Positions 25,546 through 34,799 of a stretch of DNA of 64,000 nt are shown here, piece after piece. A program made the translations under genes and the position numbers. The stretch's first letter is position 1, and each line of letters opens with the position of its first letter. The stretch covers positions 172,039 to 236,038 of the forward strand of contig SFDM01000001.1 in the NCBI GenBank assembly GCA_004558205.1. The letters are read 5' to 3'. This stretch comes from Pyramidobacter piscolens. GTDB taxonomy: Bacteria; Synergistota; Synergistia; Synergistales; Dethiosulfovibrionaceae. The notes under the pieces are model-generated. The model had not been told where the DNA came from. It did not search any database and was given only the letters and a program-made list of their open reading frames with translations.

Positions 25546-25705
25546 TGTTATGAGCACAGCCACACAGAGTTCAGGGATCCAAGAGCGCAGACGTTCCAGC
25601 CGAGACAGAACCTTCAGCTTCTCTTTAGCGGTCTTCGCCTCCTTTTCCTTCATCCTTCGCGTTTCAATCTTTACAACCCGCTTCCAGGATCAATCCCTGA
25701 TATCT

Positions 25706-26038
25706 TTACTCACCGCGCCGCGCCAAAAACTCCGCGGACTCGGGCACGCTGTCCCAGATGAATTTGCCCAGCTCGCAGGGATAATCCTCACAGAGACCGC
25801 AGTGAGGCAGCCCCCTGCCGGTAGCGCAGAGGCGGACTTCACAGACGCCGCAGTGCCCCACCTTCACGCCGGGCTGCATACAGCCCGTACAATGGATCTG
25901 ATCGGGGCGGAACTCCACGCCGTAAGCGGCCGACCACTGCTCGGCCACCTTGGCCCGCAGAACTTCGTCATGATTCGCCGTCGCAATCCGCGCGTCGCAG
26001 GAACCGCAGTCCAAACCGCAGCAGCCTCTATTTTCCAT
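25706..26038 (-). CDS. DUF3795 Cys-rich protein
   Basis: 110 residues. Cys pairs occur throughout: CCGLDCGSCDARIA at the N-terminus, CTGCM in the middle, then CGVCEVRLCA and CGLCEDYPC. This is the DUF3795 pattern, with Cys suited to bind zinc or an iron-sulfur cluster. Function is not known. GAGGAG precedes the ATG. Single gene. Confidence 0.85.
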   Translation of the reverse strand: MENRGCCGLDCGSCDARIATANHDEVLRAKVAEQWSAAYGVEFRPDQIHCTGCMQPGVKVGHCGVCEVRLCATGRGLPHCGLCEDYPCELGKFIWDSVPESAEFLARRGE

Positions 26039-26167
26039 AAAAGCACTCCTCCTTTAGGTCATTTGATCTCACATTATAAAGCATTGCACAATCGGCGGCA
26101 AGGCGATACCATAGAGCCGAACAGCTTCAGCTGACAAAATAAAGTCAATTTCAGGAGGTTCCATAAA

Positions 26168-26578
26168 TTGGGAAAAGAACTCAGGATTGAAGTCGTAAAA
26201 ACAGCGCGCACTGAATCCATCGTCGACCTCTATCAGGACGCCGGATGGTGGGAGGAAGGCTGGAACCAGGAGGTCATTCCCGCCATGGTGGCCAACTCTT
26301 TCCGCTTCGTCGGCCTCTTCGACGGCGACGAGCTGGTCGGCATGGGACGGGCCCTCTCCGACGGCGTCAGCGACGCCTACATTCAGGATATCGTGGTCCG
26401 CACCGACTACCGCGGCCTGGGCTGGGGCATGCGCATCGTCAACCGCCTTGTCTGCGAGCTGCGCGACGCCGGTATCGACTGGATCGGCCTCATCGGCCAG
26501 CCCGGCACGAAAAGCTTCTACGAAAAACTGGGCTTCAACGAGATGCCCCAATTCATTCCCATGAAGTATCAGTGCTGA
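26168..26578 (+). CDS. GNAT-family N-acetyltransferase
   Basis: 136 residues with a TTG start nine bases after AGGAGG. The acetyl-CoA binding motif A is present: QDIVVRTDYRGLGWGMRIV, and the C-terminal FYEKLGF motif is typical. Substrate unknown. Followed by a hairpin, then the glycan cluster. Confidence 0.88.
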   Translation: MGKELRIEVVKTARTESIVDLYQDAGWWEEGWNQEVIPAMVANSFRFVGLFDGDELVGMGRALSDGVSDAYIQDIVVRTDYRGLGWGMRIVNRLVCELRDAGIDWIGLIGQPGTKSFYEKLGFNEMPQFIPMKYQC

Positions 26579-26601
26579 CGCAAAAACACCCCATAACGAC
26601 C

Positions 26602-26642
26602 AAGCCCGGCAGGAAGCGCCCCTTCCCTGCCGGGCTTATTTT
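26602..26642 (+). terminator. Hairpin terminator ahead of the glycan cluster
   Basis: AAGCCCGGCAGG pairs with CCTGCCGGGCTT, followed by ATTTTAT. The same arms recur at 31581-31622. Confidence 0.75.
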
Positions 26643-26720
26643 ATCATAAGGGAGGCGGGGGGCTTTGACTATTTCAGCCATTTTTCCCGTAATTGCAGGA
26701 ATTTTTATCTCAAATTTGGA

Positions 26721-26749
26721 TAGAAATATCCTGAGAGAATACTTATAAT
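26721..26749 (+). promoter_or_regulatory. Promoter of glycan operon, first unit
   Basis: TAGAAA (26721-26726), 17-bp spacer starting TATCC, TATAAT (26744-26749). The second glycan promoter at 31705-31733 has the same hexamers, the same spacing and the same TAGAAATATCC core. Confidence 0.65.
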
Positions 26750-26859
26750 AGTAACAATCCACCGCCTTGAAAAACACTCATTTTGATTTAAGCCCACTTT
26801 ATAGAATAGAAATAGGGATAACACGTAAATTGAATCATTGTTCCAAAGGAGAGCTCAGA

Positions 26860-27636
26860 GTGGACAACAGGATATGTTCAGTCATCATCCCCGCCTACCG
26901 CGCTGAAAAAACCCTCGCTCAGACCATCAACAGCCTTCGCGCCCAAAGCATACGCAATTGGGAAGCAATCGTCATCGTCGACGGAGTCTTCCAAGATGAC
27001 TCCACCTTGCAGATTGCCCAGCACTATGCCGCTCAGGACCGCCGAATAAAAGTTAAGGTCAATCCCCAGAACAAAGGTGTCGCCTATTCGCGAAATTTGG
27101 GCGTCTCCGAAGCCACAGCTCCGTGGGTCGCTTTTTTAGACAGCGACGACCTGTTTCACCCCCAAAAACTAGAACGCCAGCTCGCTCTCGCACGTCATAC
27201 CGGCAGCCCTTTCTTATGCAGCGCCTACAACACCGTCAGTCACCTTGGCAATGAGGTTCAGTACGTCCGATCTGTCCCCCGGCGCATCATCCGCAACGAC
27301 CTGATCCGCCGGAACGTCATAGGCTGTTCCACGGTGATGCTCCGCCGCGAACTTATACAAAAGTATCCCATGAGGGACGGCTTTATTCACGAAGACTATC
27401 TCTGCTGGCTTGAATGCCTACAGGACTGCGATTGCACGGGCTGCGAAGAACCGTTAGTCGATTTCAGAAAAACTCGAAACTCCCGCAACAGTAATAAATT
27501 CCGTTCAGCGCTTGGAGTGTGGCAGATCTATCGGAATTATCTTCATTACAGCAGAAGCGAAAGCCTAAGGCTCTGGTGTACATACGCATGCATGGGAGGA
27601 AAGCATCTTTTCTTATCGTCCTTGCTGCAAATATAA
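26860..27636 (+). CDS. Family 2 glycosyltransferase
   Basis: 258 residues from a GTG at 26860, which follows AAAGGAGAG; the longer frame lacks a ribosome site. GT-A fold with VIIPAYRAEKTLAQTINSL at the start, the NKGVAYSRNLGV substrate strand and the metal-binding DxD in FLDSDDLFHP. The usual acceptor-side acid is probably the Glu-Asp of GFIHEDYLCW. Soluble, acting at the inner face of the membrane on a lipid-linked glycan. Confidence 0.88.
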   Translation: MDNRICSVIIPAYRAEKTLAQTINSLRAQSIRNWEAIVIVDGVFQDDSTLQIAQHYAAQDRRIKVKVNPQNKGVAYSRNLGVSEATAPWVAFLDSDDLFHPQKLERQLALARHTGSPFLCSAYNTVSHLGNEVQYVRSVPRRIIRNDLIRRNVIGCSTVMLRRELIQKYPMRDGFIHEDYLCWLECLQDCDCTGCEEPLVDFRKTRNSRNSNKFRSALGVWQIYRNYLHYSRSESLRLWCTYACMGGKHLFLSSLLQI

Positions 27637-27990
27637 GAACGCCGCCTCAAAGCGTTTTACAACAATGATGAAACTCCCCAATATCATACCCGATAAAACA
27701 GCAGTCGAGGCTATCCTGGGGCCTTGCCACGTTCACTCCGGAAATCATCGTGCAGCGAGAAGCCCCGAACCACATGCAGCAAACCATCTCCATCGAGATG
27801 CTGACGAACCCCGCGCTGTCTATCTGGCCAATCATGATAAAGTCTCTGAAATATGGCGCGAATTAAGACTTCCAGTGAATATTTTATCAAAATTCATGAC
27901 AGATAGATTAAGTTGGGCGATACTTCCAATTATACTCAAATGCACGGACACAAAAACAAGACGCCTCTAAAAGAATTGAGGGATGCTGCC
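27637..27990. other. 350-bp gap, possible remnant
   Basis: No complete gene. One plus-strand frame around 27725-27860 reads a coherent but short stretch (TPEIIVQREAPNHMQQ, then TNPALSIWPIMIKSL) before stopping; I cannot assign it. It may be the relic of a lost glycan gene. Confidence 0.35.
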
Positions 27991-29178
27991 ATGAGCGCTT
28001 TTTCAACGGAAAAACCGATCAGAGTTCTTCATGTGCTGGATAAACTTGCCCCTGACAGCGGAGTCGCCGCCGTTGTCATGCGTTATCTGGAGGCTGTGGA
28101 CGCAAATAAGGTTGTTTTTGATGTGTTAGTACATGAAGAGCCGGAAGAAGAAATCAAAAAACAGCTTCAGCGAAAAGGCTCGCGATTCTACACCGCGCCT
28201 CGGCTGAAGCTTTCAAATATGTTTTCTTATCTTCAATTTCTCCATCATTTTTTTAAAGAACATTCCGTGTACAAGACTGTCCACGGCCATCTGCCGAACG
28301 CCGCCGTCTTTTACTTAGGCATGGCGCGGCTTGGGGGAGTCCCCGTGCGCATTCTTCACAGCCACAATACGGCCAGCGCCGACGGTCTGTTCCGGAGGCT
28401 CAGAAATTCTTTCTTATTCCTGTTTATCCCTTGGTGCGCCAACGTCCATTGTGCCTGCTCCATGGCGGCGGCCAAGTTTTTATTCAGGACTCAAAAAGGG
28501 CGTTTGACACAACCCTGTTACCTGGCACGCAACGCGATTCAATTAGAAAAATACGCCTTTTCTCCTGAAAGGCGAGAACTTATGCGCATGCAGCTTGAAA
28601 TTAGGAAAGATCAGCTGGTGGTCGGCCACATTGGGCGTTTTTGCAAACAAAAGAACCACGCTTTTTTATTGGACGTCTTTGTCCAGATTCATAAAAGAAA
28701 TCCCCGAGCTTTATTAATGCTGATCGGCGACGGGGAACTGCGGGAAAAGATTCTTCGCAAAGCCGATCTTCTAGGATTAAAAAATTCAATTTTGTATTTG
28801 GGCGTGCGCCGTGATGTGGCCGAGCTTTTGCAGGCCATGGATATATTTGTATTGCCTTCTTTCTACGAAGGGCTTCCCATGGTGGCCGTGGAGGCGCAGG
28901 CCAGCGGACTTCCCTGTGTCTTTTCCAGCGACGTCACTCGGGAAGCAGCCCTTCTTTCTACTTCTGCTTGTTTTATAGACATAGACGAGGGCCCGGAGGT
29001 TTGGGCGCGGGCAATATTGAGCCATGGTGGGGAGAAACGGCATAGCAGCCTCTCGATTCTTTCCAAGGCAGGCTATGACATTCACAACGAAGCCGAAAGA
29101 TTGACTCATTTCTATAAAAACCTTGACACTTTAGTCCAAAATGGCGAAGACGTTAATATTAAGGGGGGATTCCTATGA
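27991..29178 (+). CDS. Family 4 glycosyltransferase
   Basis: 395 residues from the ATG at 27991, with GAGGGA upstream. GT-B fold. The N-terminal half has VLHVLDKLAPDSGVAAVVMRYLEAV and the HSHNTAS strand. The C-terminal nucleotide-sugar half has GHIGRFCKQKNH and the E-x7-E motif in SFYEGLPMVAVEAQASGLP. It resembles the EpsF-like retaining transferases. Its stop overlaps the next start as ATGA. Confidence 0.9.
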   Translation: MSAFSTEKPIRVLHVLDKLAPDSGVAAVVMRYLEAVDANKVVFDVLVHEEPEEEIKKQLQRKGSRFYTAPRLKLSNMFSYLQFLHHFFKEHSVYKTVHGHLPNAAVFYLGMARLGGVPVRILHSHNTASADGLFRRLRNSFLFLFIPWCANVHCACSMAAAKFLFRTQKGRLTQPCYLARNAIQLEKYAFSPERRELMRMQLEIRKDQLVVGHIGRFCKQKNHAFLLDVFVQIHKRNPRALLMLIGDGELREKILRKADLLGLKNSILYLGVRRDVAELLQAMDIFVLPSFYEGLPMVAVEAQASGLPCVFSSDVTREAALLSTSACFIDIDEGPEVWARAILSHGGEKRHSSLSILSKAGYDIHNEAERLTHFYKNLDTLVQNGEDVNIKGGFL

Positions 29179-31433
29179 GCTTTGATTGTGACGAAAAGGG
29201 AGCCGGCGTTATTCAATATGACGTGAGCTGCGTGATTACCTTTCACGCCGAAGGCTATATTAGCTACCGCACGCTGACCTCAATTAACGCCTGCCGGACC
29301 TACGCCGAGCAGAGAAATTTAAAGGTGGAGCTTGTGGTTGTGCTGGACTGCGCCGATGAGGATACAAAAAAGATGGTCGAAAAGCACCCTGCTCTGAGGC
29401 CAGGCGATCAGGTTTTGACCGTAGAAAATCATGATCCGGGTCTTTCCAGAAATGACGGCGTGAAGGCAGCTAGAGGTCAATATATTTCCATGCACGACGG
29501 GGACGATTATTACTCGGAAAATTGCGTTTATGAAGGTGTGATGCAGTGTGATAAAGAGCCCAGTAGTATTGCCCATGTGGGAACATTGATTGAATTTGAG
29601 ACAAATTACTGTGTTACCCGTATTTGTGATATAAGAAACGATGATTACACAAAATATGATTTTATAAAGCAACATCCGCTCATCTCAGAATCTATGGCAA
29701 ACAGAAATGTGTATTTGGAGCATCCCTACTTGCCAGCTGGTAATGGATTTGGTTACGAAGATTGGCATTGGAATGCTGAAACAATAGCCGAGGGATTCGT
29801 GCACATTCCAATTCCCAATACCTTTTTATTTTATCGGCGGAAAAAACAGGGATCAATGTTAGCACAATTCAACAGTCAAAAATCGATTATTCGTCCCTCA
29901 AAGTTATTTGACCAACTAGAGGTCAAGCCCTTGAAAATAGAACTCGAAGAGAAAAAACAGACTCCCTTGAATGACGATTCAGGAACTTTACTGGGCACAA
30001 AGCGCAAATTTAGCGCAACAGTGAAATCCTCAGTAAAGAAGAAAATTCTGAAATTCCCTCAGGAACTGCAGAAACCTGCTCTTGCTGCCGCAAAAGCGCT
30101 ATGGATTCTAGGACGGAGCGCCCAAAACTATTTGAAACGAAAAACTCACCCATTACAGGAGCGGGGCCCATCGTATAGCTCAGTCTCAACGCGTTTTTCT
30201 GGCTATGACGATTGCTTGGAAGCCCTTCGAAAGATGTCCTCATTGGATTCAACGCTCCATCCTGACGTAAATCCGCCGCTCTACGAGTACAAATACACGC
30301 AGAGCGGCTTTTTAGGAATGCTTTTTGCGAACCTTTACAATCCCTTCCGAGGCAAAAAATACGACGTCGTCTATCTTGTGCCATGGCTTGTACGCGGAGG
30401 CGCCGACCTGATGGCGATCAATTTTGCCAACCTGCTGGCGGAAGAGGGAAAAAAGATCCTTATGATTGCCACATTACAGGCAGAGTCTCCCTGGCGCGCT
30501 AAACTCTCAAGTTCTGTCGACTTTATGGATTTAGGAAGCTCCCTTGGATACATATTTCCCGAAGAGCGAGAGCTGCTGCTGGCGCGCATTCTTTTACAGA
30601 TCCAGCCCAAAGCGGTTCATTGTATGCAATCTCAGTTAGGTTTTGATCTCTTTCTCAGTTACGGCAGAGCTCTAAAAGAATATATGAAGCTCTACGCCGC
30701 GTTGTATTGCGACGACAAGCTGTCCGACAGCACGGATTACGGATATGTAGCCCGTTATCTGACAGCGTTGGCGTCACTGGTCACAAAGTTCTCTACCGAC
30801 AACGCAATTATGCCTCAGGTTTGGCAGGAAAAATACGGCGTCCCTGCGTCTTTTTTTCACACCGTATATGGATTCGTGCCGGAAGAAAAAAAGGACATAA
30901 GGCCTTTAGCCGAGCGCGGCAAGGGAATTTTATGGGCAGGTCGGTTCGACGCCCAAAAACGGCCCGATCTCCTGCTGGAAATCGCGGCTGCAATGCCGGA
31001 TTTTCAATTCTATGTCTACGGCGCCCCCAGTTTGAACGACACCTTCAGGATTTATGAACGCCTGAAAAAATTCGATAACGTCCATCTGGGCGGAAGTTAT
31101 GACGGATTTTCTATTCTGCCCATAAAAAAATGCGGTTGCTTCCTCTACACCTCCGCCTATGATGGCCTTCCCAACGTATTATTGGAAGCTGCCAGCGCCG
31201 GCCTACCGATCATAGCCCCAAACGTGGGAGGCATCAGGGACTTCATCAACGACAGTACAGGGTGGCTGCTGCCCGGCGAAGCCTCCGCCAATCAGTATGC
31301 AACAACTATAAAAGCCCTGTTTACAGACCTCCAACTATGTCAGAGCAAGGTAAACAATGCTAGCGCCCTGCTGAAAAAACGCCATTGCCGCAACAACCTA
31401 AAGGAAAGCCTCGGGCAATTCTACGGATTTTAA
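29175..31433 (+). CDS. Two-domain glycosyltransferase (GT2 plus GT4)
   Basis: 752 residues. Residues about 10-240 are a GT-A domain with VSCVITFHAEG, the SRNDGVKAARG strand and the DxD in MHDGDDYYSE. A charged linker (about 250-330) follows. Residues about 380-750 form a GT-B domain with WLVRGGADLMAINFANLL, the AGRFDAQKRPDLLLEI strand and the E-x7-E in YDGLPNVLLEAASAGLP. Two linkages could therefore be made by one polypeptide. It is the last gene of the first transcription unit. Confidence 0.88.
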   Translation: MSFDCDEKGAGVIQYDVSCVITFHAEGYISYRTLTSINACRTYAEQRNLKVELVVVLDCADEDTKKMVEKHPALRPGDQVLTVENHDPGLSRNDGVKAARGQYISMHDGDDYYSENCVYEGVMQCDKEPSSIAHVGTLIEFETNYCVTRICDIRNDDYTKYDFIKQHPLISESMANRNVYLEHPYLPAGNGFGYEDWHWNAETIAEGFVHIPIPNTFLFYRRKKQGSMLAQFNSQKSIIRPSKLFDQLEVKPLKIELEEKKQTPLNDDSGTLLGTKRKFSATVKSSVKKKILKFPQELQKPALAAAKALWILGRSAQNYLKRKTHPLQERGPSYSSVSTRFSGYDDCLEALRKMSSLDSTLHPDVNPPLYEYKYTQSGFLGMLFANLYNPFRGKKYDVVYLVPWLVRGGADLMAINFANLLAEEGKKILMIATLQAESPWRAKLSSSVDFMDLGSSLGYIFPEERELLLARILLQIQPKAVHCMQSQLGFDLFLSYGRALKEYMKLYAALYCDDKLSDSTDYGYVARYLTALASLVTKFSTDNAIMPQVWQEKYGVPASFFHTVYGFVPEEKKDIRPLAERGKGILWAGRFDAQKRPDLLLEIAAAMPDFQFYVYGAPSLNDTFRIYERLKKFDNVHLGGSYDGFSILPIKKCGCFLYTSAYDGLPNVLLEAASAGLPIIAPNVGGIRDFINDSTGWLLPGEASANQYATTIKALFTDLQLCQSKVNNASALLKKRHCRNNLKESLGQFYGF

Positions 31434-31526
31434 CTGCATAAAAAAACATATACCCACACAACAAGATCTTGAATCCCAGGTTGACACAGTTTTTTAGATA
31501 TGTTAATAAGACGCTCGAATAATCCA

Positions 31527-31571
31527 CATCTCCTTATTCATATGTATTATGTACATATGAATAAGGAGATG
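31527..31571. repeat. Perfect 20-bp palindrome
   Basis: CATCTCCTTATTCATATGTA (31527-31546) and its exact complement (31552-31571) around a 5-base loop. There is no T run after it. The right arm contains AAGGAG. Confidence 0.8.
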
Positions 31572-31580
31572 CCGATATGA

Positions 31581-31660
31581 ACCAAGCCCGGCAGAAAGCG
31601 CTTTTTCCCTGCCGGGCTTGGTTATGACAGAACCACACCGCAGGCGCCCCTGCGGTTTTT
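31581..31660 (+). terminator. Double hairpin between the two glycan units
   Basis: First hairpin 31581-31622 (ACCAAGCCCGGCAG with its complement) repeats the arms of the one at 26602. A second, terminator-like one follows: CCGCAGG against CCTGCGG and five T ending at 31660. Confidence 0.7.
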
Positions 31661-31704
31661 CGCCCTTGGCCCCGAACTTCCACAACTTTTGTTTCAACTT
31701 CGAG

Positions 31705-31733
31705 TAGAAATATCCAAAGGAAGTGCGTATAAT
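31705..31733 (+). promoter_or_regulatory. Promoter of glycan operon, second unit
   Basis: TAGAAA (31705-31710), 17-bp spacer, TATAAT (31728-31733). Same elements as the promoter at 26721. A leader of about 85 bases precedes the short ORF at 31826. Confidence 0.65.
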
Positions 31734-31825
31734 AAGCTTCATTGATTCCAATGTGATTATTGCGCTGAATACAAATGTTACATCTACAGACTCTGCCGTT
31801 AATCTCAGGAGAGGAACGATTCCCC

Positions 31826-31894
31826 GTGATAGAAAACACAGCTCTTTTCGCATCGTCATCGCAGCGACACCCCCAACGCCAGGTAAAACCATGA
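31826..31894 (+). CDS. 22-residue leader ORF coupled to the ABC permease
   Basis: GTG start after AGGAGAGGAACG, the only good ribosome site in this leader. It reads 22 codons (MIENTALFASSSQRH and a basic end) and its TGA overlaps the permease ATG as ATGA. The permease has no strong ribosome site of its own, so translation of this ORF may deliver ribosomes to it. Confidence 0.5.
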   Translation: MIENTALFASSSQRHPQRQVKP

Positions 31895-32667
31895 ATCGCC
31901 TACGCGAAATTTACGAATACAGAGAGATGATCCGCTGTCTCGTCCACAGGGATCTTCGCGGACGTTACAAAGGCTCCGTCCTCGGTTTCCTCTGGACCTT
32001 CCTGAACCCCTTACTTCAGCTTGTGGTCTATTCCATCGTCTTTTCCACTATTATGCGCAGCGGCATTGACAAGTTCTACCTATTTTTGTTTGTAGCGCTG
32101 GTGCCCTGGCTTTTCTTTTCGGCGTCCCTAACCGGCGGAGCCACGTCGGTGATAGCCCAGTCCAACCTCGTCAAGAAGATCTATTTTCCTCGCGAAATCC
32201 TTCCCATCTCCTTTGTGACCACCTGTTTTGTCAACATGCTTTACTGCTTCCTCGTAGTTTTCGCCGTGATCCTGTTTGCCGGCCGCCCTATCTCCTTCCA
32301 GGCGCTGCTCTGCCTGCCTCCCGTTATGGCCGTCGAATACATACTGGCCCTCGGATTTGCCATGATCACCTCAGCCCTCACGGTCTACTTCAAAGACCTT
32401 GAACATATATTAAGCATCGTCGCCATGGCCTGGATGTACCTGACTCCCATTCTTTACCCCATCACTATGGTTCCGCCTCAGTATCTTCCGTTATTTATGT
32501 TAAATCCCATGACGCCGATTATCATCGCCTACCGCGACATCCTCTATTACGGACAGATCCCCCAGCTGAGCACGCTGTTCCACGCTCTCGCGGTAGGGCT
32601 TATATCGCTTGCCGCCGGCTGGTACATCTTCCACCGTTTGGCGCGCCGCTTTGCGGAGGAACTCTGA
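31891..32667 (+). CDS. wzm: Polysaccharide ABC transporter permease (Wzm type)
   Basis: 258 residues from the ATG at 31891 (MNRLREIYEYREMI); the longer open frame lacks family similarity before this point. Six membrane helices, ABC-2 exporter type, with the usual cytoplasmic start RCLVHRDLRGRYKGSVLGFLW and the conserved YLTPILYP before helix 5. It moves an undecaprenyl-linked glycan across the inner membrane together with the following ATPase. Confidence 0.93.
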   Translation: MNRLREIYEYREMIRCLVHRDLRGRYKGSVLGFLWTFLNPLLQLVVYSIVFSTIMRSGIDKFYLFLFVALVPWLFFSASLTGGATSVIAQSNLVKKIYFPREILPISFVTTCFVNMLYCFLVVFAVILFAGRPISFQALLCLPPVMAVEYILALGFAMITSALTVYFKDLEHILSIVAMAWMYLTPILYPITMVPPQYLPLFMLNPMTPIIIAYRDILYYGQIPQLSTLFHALAVGLISLAAGWYIFHRLARRFAEEL

Positions 32668-33842
32668 TGAACGCCATCGAAGTCCGAGACCTTCATAAAA
32701 AGTTCAAGGTTTACTACGACAAGGGGCTCACTCTCAAAGAACGACTGTTGTTCCACAGCCGCAATAGCTACGAAGACCGCTGGGTTCTGCGCGGCCTTTC
32801 TTTCGACGTCGCTCAGGGTGAAGCCGTCGGATTTATTGGGGAAAACGGTTCCGGTAAAAGCACCCTGCTCAAACTGCTGACCCGCATCCTCTACCCTGAT
32901 CAGGGAACGGTGACCGTGCGCGGACGAGTTTCCAGCCTTATCGAGCTTGGCGCCGGATTTCATCCCGATATGAGCGGGCGCGAAAACATTTATCTTAACG
33001 CCGCTATTTTCGGCCTGAAAAGATATGAAATTGACCGGCGCCTTGACGACATCATCAGCTTTTCCGAGCTTGAGTCCTACATCGACAATCCCATCCGCAC
33101 CTACTCCTCGGGCATGTACATGCGCCTCGCCTTCGCCGTAGCCATCAACGTCGACGCCGACGTCCTCTTGATCGACGAGATTTTAGCCGTGGGTGACGCC
33201 AACTTTCAGAAAAAATGTTTCAACCACCTGAAAGAGATCAAACGAAAAGGAACTACCATCGTTATCGTTTCACACTCCCTCGGCCAGATCGAGGAAATCT
33301 GCGAGCGTTCCCTGTGGATCGACAACGGCCTGCTGCGCATGGCCGGCGCCCCGGAAAACGTGCATCAGCGCTATATGGCCTTTATGGCAAACAAACAAAA
33401 CGCCGAACAGGCCCCCGACAATACAAATATTATCGCTCGAAAAACTCATGTAGAAGGGCGTCTCGACACGGAAGATATCCATGTGGAGATATGCCCAGCC
33501 GCATCCATAACCATGACCAGCACTACCCGGGAGATCGGCCTTCAGCTCGCCAACAGGACAAAACAAATATTTTCTTCCGCCGGCCCTTACCCAGTGATGG
33601 TCAGCTACCACATCCTCGATGAACGAGGAAGAGAAGTGGTTTACGACGGGCTTCGAACCGCCTTCACCTCCCCTCTCATCCCTCAGGAAACGTGCAGGAT
33701 AAAACTGAACGTGGACCTTTCAGGCCTCAAGACACCGGGTAATTACGTCCTGATAGTAACATTAGTACAGGAATCACAATTCTGGTTCGACGATTACAAC
33801 CCAGACGCCGTTTTTCCTATAAAGTTCAGCCTTTTAGCCTGA
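32667..33842 (+). CDS. wzt: Polysaccharide ABC transporter ATPase with C-terminal glycan-binding domain (Wzt type)
   Basis: 391 residues, starting as TGATG over the permease stop. The ATPase domain (about 1-240) has Walker A GENGSGKST, signature TYSSGMYMRLAFA, Walker B VLLIDEILAVGD and the switch His in VSHS. Residues about 270-391 form an extra beta-rich domain. In O8/O9a-type systems such a domain recognises the finished or capped chain end, so a chain terminator would be expected. Supports export of a completed polymer rather than Wzx/Wzy assembly. Confidence 0.93.
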   Translation: MNAIEVRDLHKKFKVYYDKGLTLKERLLFHSRNSYEDRWVLRGLSFDVAQGEAVGFIGENGSGKSTLLKLLTRILYPDQGTVTVRGRVSSLIELGAGFHPDMSGRENIYLNAAIFGLKRYEIDRRLDDIISFSELESYIDNPIRTYSSGMYMRLAFAVAINVDADVLLIDEILAVGDANFQKKCFNHLKEIKRKGTTIVIVSHSLGQIEEICERSLWIDNGLLRMAGAPENVHQRYMAFMANKQNAEQAPDNTNIIARKTHVEGRLDTEDIHVEICPAASITMTSTTREIGLQLANRTKQIFSSAGPYPVMVSYHILDERGREVVYDGLRTAFTSPLIPQETCRIKLNVDLSGLKTPGNYVLIVTLVQESQFWFDDYNPDAVFPIKFSLLA

Positions 33843-33880
33843 TAACATTTATTCAAGAAAAAGCAGAAAGGATGTTTCCT

Positions 33881-34799
33881 TTGACAAAACACGCGCTCAT
33901 CACAGGCATCACGGGTCAGGACGGTTCCTACCTGTCGGAGCTGCTTCTCTCCAAGGATGACCGACCTCAGCTCACTTCTTCGCGCCATGCGTAAATCCAA
34001 TGCCGACGAAGTCTACAACCTCGCCGCCCAGTCCTTCGTCGCCACCAGCTGGGAACAGCCCATCTACACCGCCGAGTGCGACGCTTTAGGCGTCACCAAC
34101 CTGCTCGAAGCCATCCGCGCCGCCAAGCCCGACGCCCGCTTCTACCAAGCCTCCACCAGCGAAATGTTCGGCCTCGTTCAGGAAGTGCCCCAGAAGGAAA
34201 CCACCCCCTTCTATCCCCGCAGCCCCTACGGCGTGGCCAAACTCTACGGCCACTGGATCACCAAGAACTTCCGCGAGAGCTTCGGCATCTACGCCTGCTC
34301 GGGCATCCTGTTCAACCACGAGTCAGAGCGCCGCGGCAAGGAGTTCGTCACGCGGAAGATCACCTGCGCCGCCGCCGAGATCGCCCGGGGCCGCCAGGAC
34401 CATCTGGAGCTGGGCAACCTGAGCGCCAAGCGCGACTGGGGCCACAGCGCCGACTACGTGGCCGCCATGTGGCTCATGCTCCAGCAGGAACAGCCCGACG
34501 ACTACGTGGTGGCCAGCGGCGAGACCCGCACCGTCCGCGACTTCTGCCACGCCGCCTTCAAGCACGCCGGCTTCAGCCTGACCTGGGAAGGCGAAGGGCT
34601 GGAGGAACGGGGCATCGACGCCGCCACGGGGAAAACTCTTGTTAAAGTCAATCCCGCCTTCTTCCGTCCCGCTGAAGTGGAACTGCTTCTCGGCTGCCCG
34701 CGCAAGGCCGAAGAAAAGCTCGGCTGGAAGCGCCAGATCAGCTTCGACGACCTGGTCCGCCGCATGGTCGAGAACGACATGGCCCTGGCGTCACAATGA
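33881..34799 (+). pseudogene. gmd: GDP-mannose 4,6-dehydratase with internal deletion and frameshift
   Basis: The 5' fragment starts at a TTG (33881) after GAAAGGA and reads ALITGITGQDGSYLSELLL, the true Gmd N-terminus, then hits TAA at 33992. The rest (from about 33957, 280 codons) is in the +1 frame and begins at DLSSLLRAM, with NLAAQSFVATSW, the STSEMFG and YxxxK (YGVAKLYGHW) catalytic motifs and the C-terminus intact. About 45 codons, including the strand that binds the ribose of NADP, are missing at the join. Gmd is normally about 345-370 residues. The enzyme should be inactive unless this is an assembly error or a second gmd exists. Confidence 0.85.

Noticed and set aside
25184..26134. 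316-codon plus-strand frame running from inside the coiled-coil gene across DUF3795
   Set aside because: It crosses a hairpin and two genuine genes in other frames and has an Arg/Pro-rich, low-complexity composition.
31723..31890. 56-codon N-terminal extension of the ABC permease
   Set aside because: It begins at the -10 element of the promoter, has no family similarity, and the permease homology starts exactly at the ATG at 31891.
26600..31900. JUMPstart/ops element for RfaH control of the glycan operon
   Set aside because: I looked for a GGCGGTAGC-type sequence in both leaders and found none.
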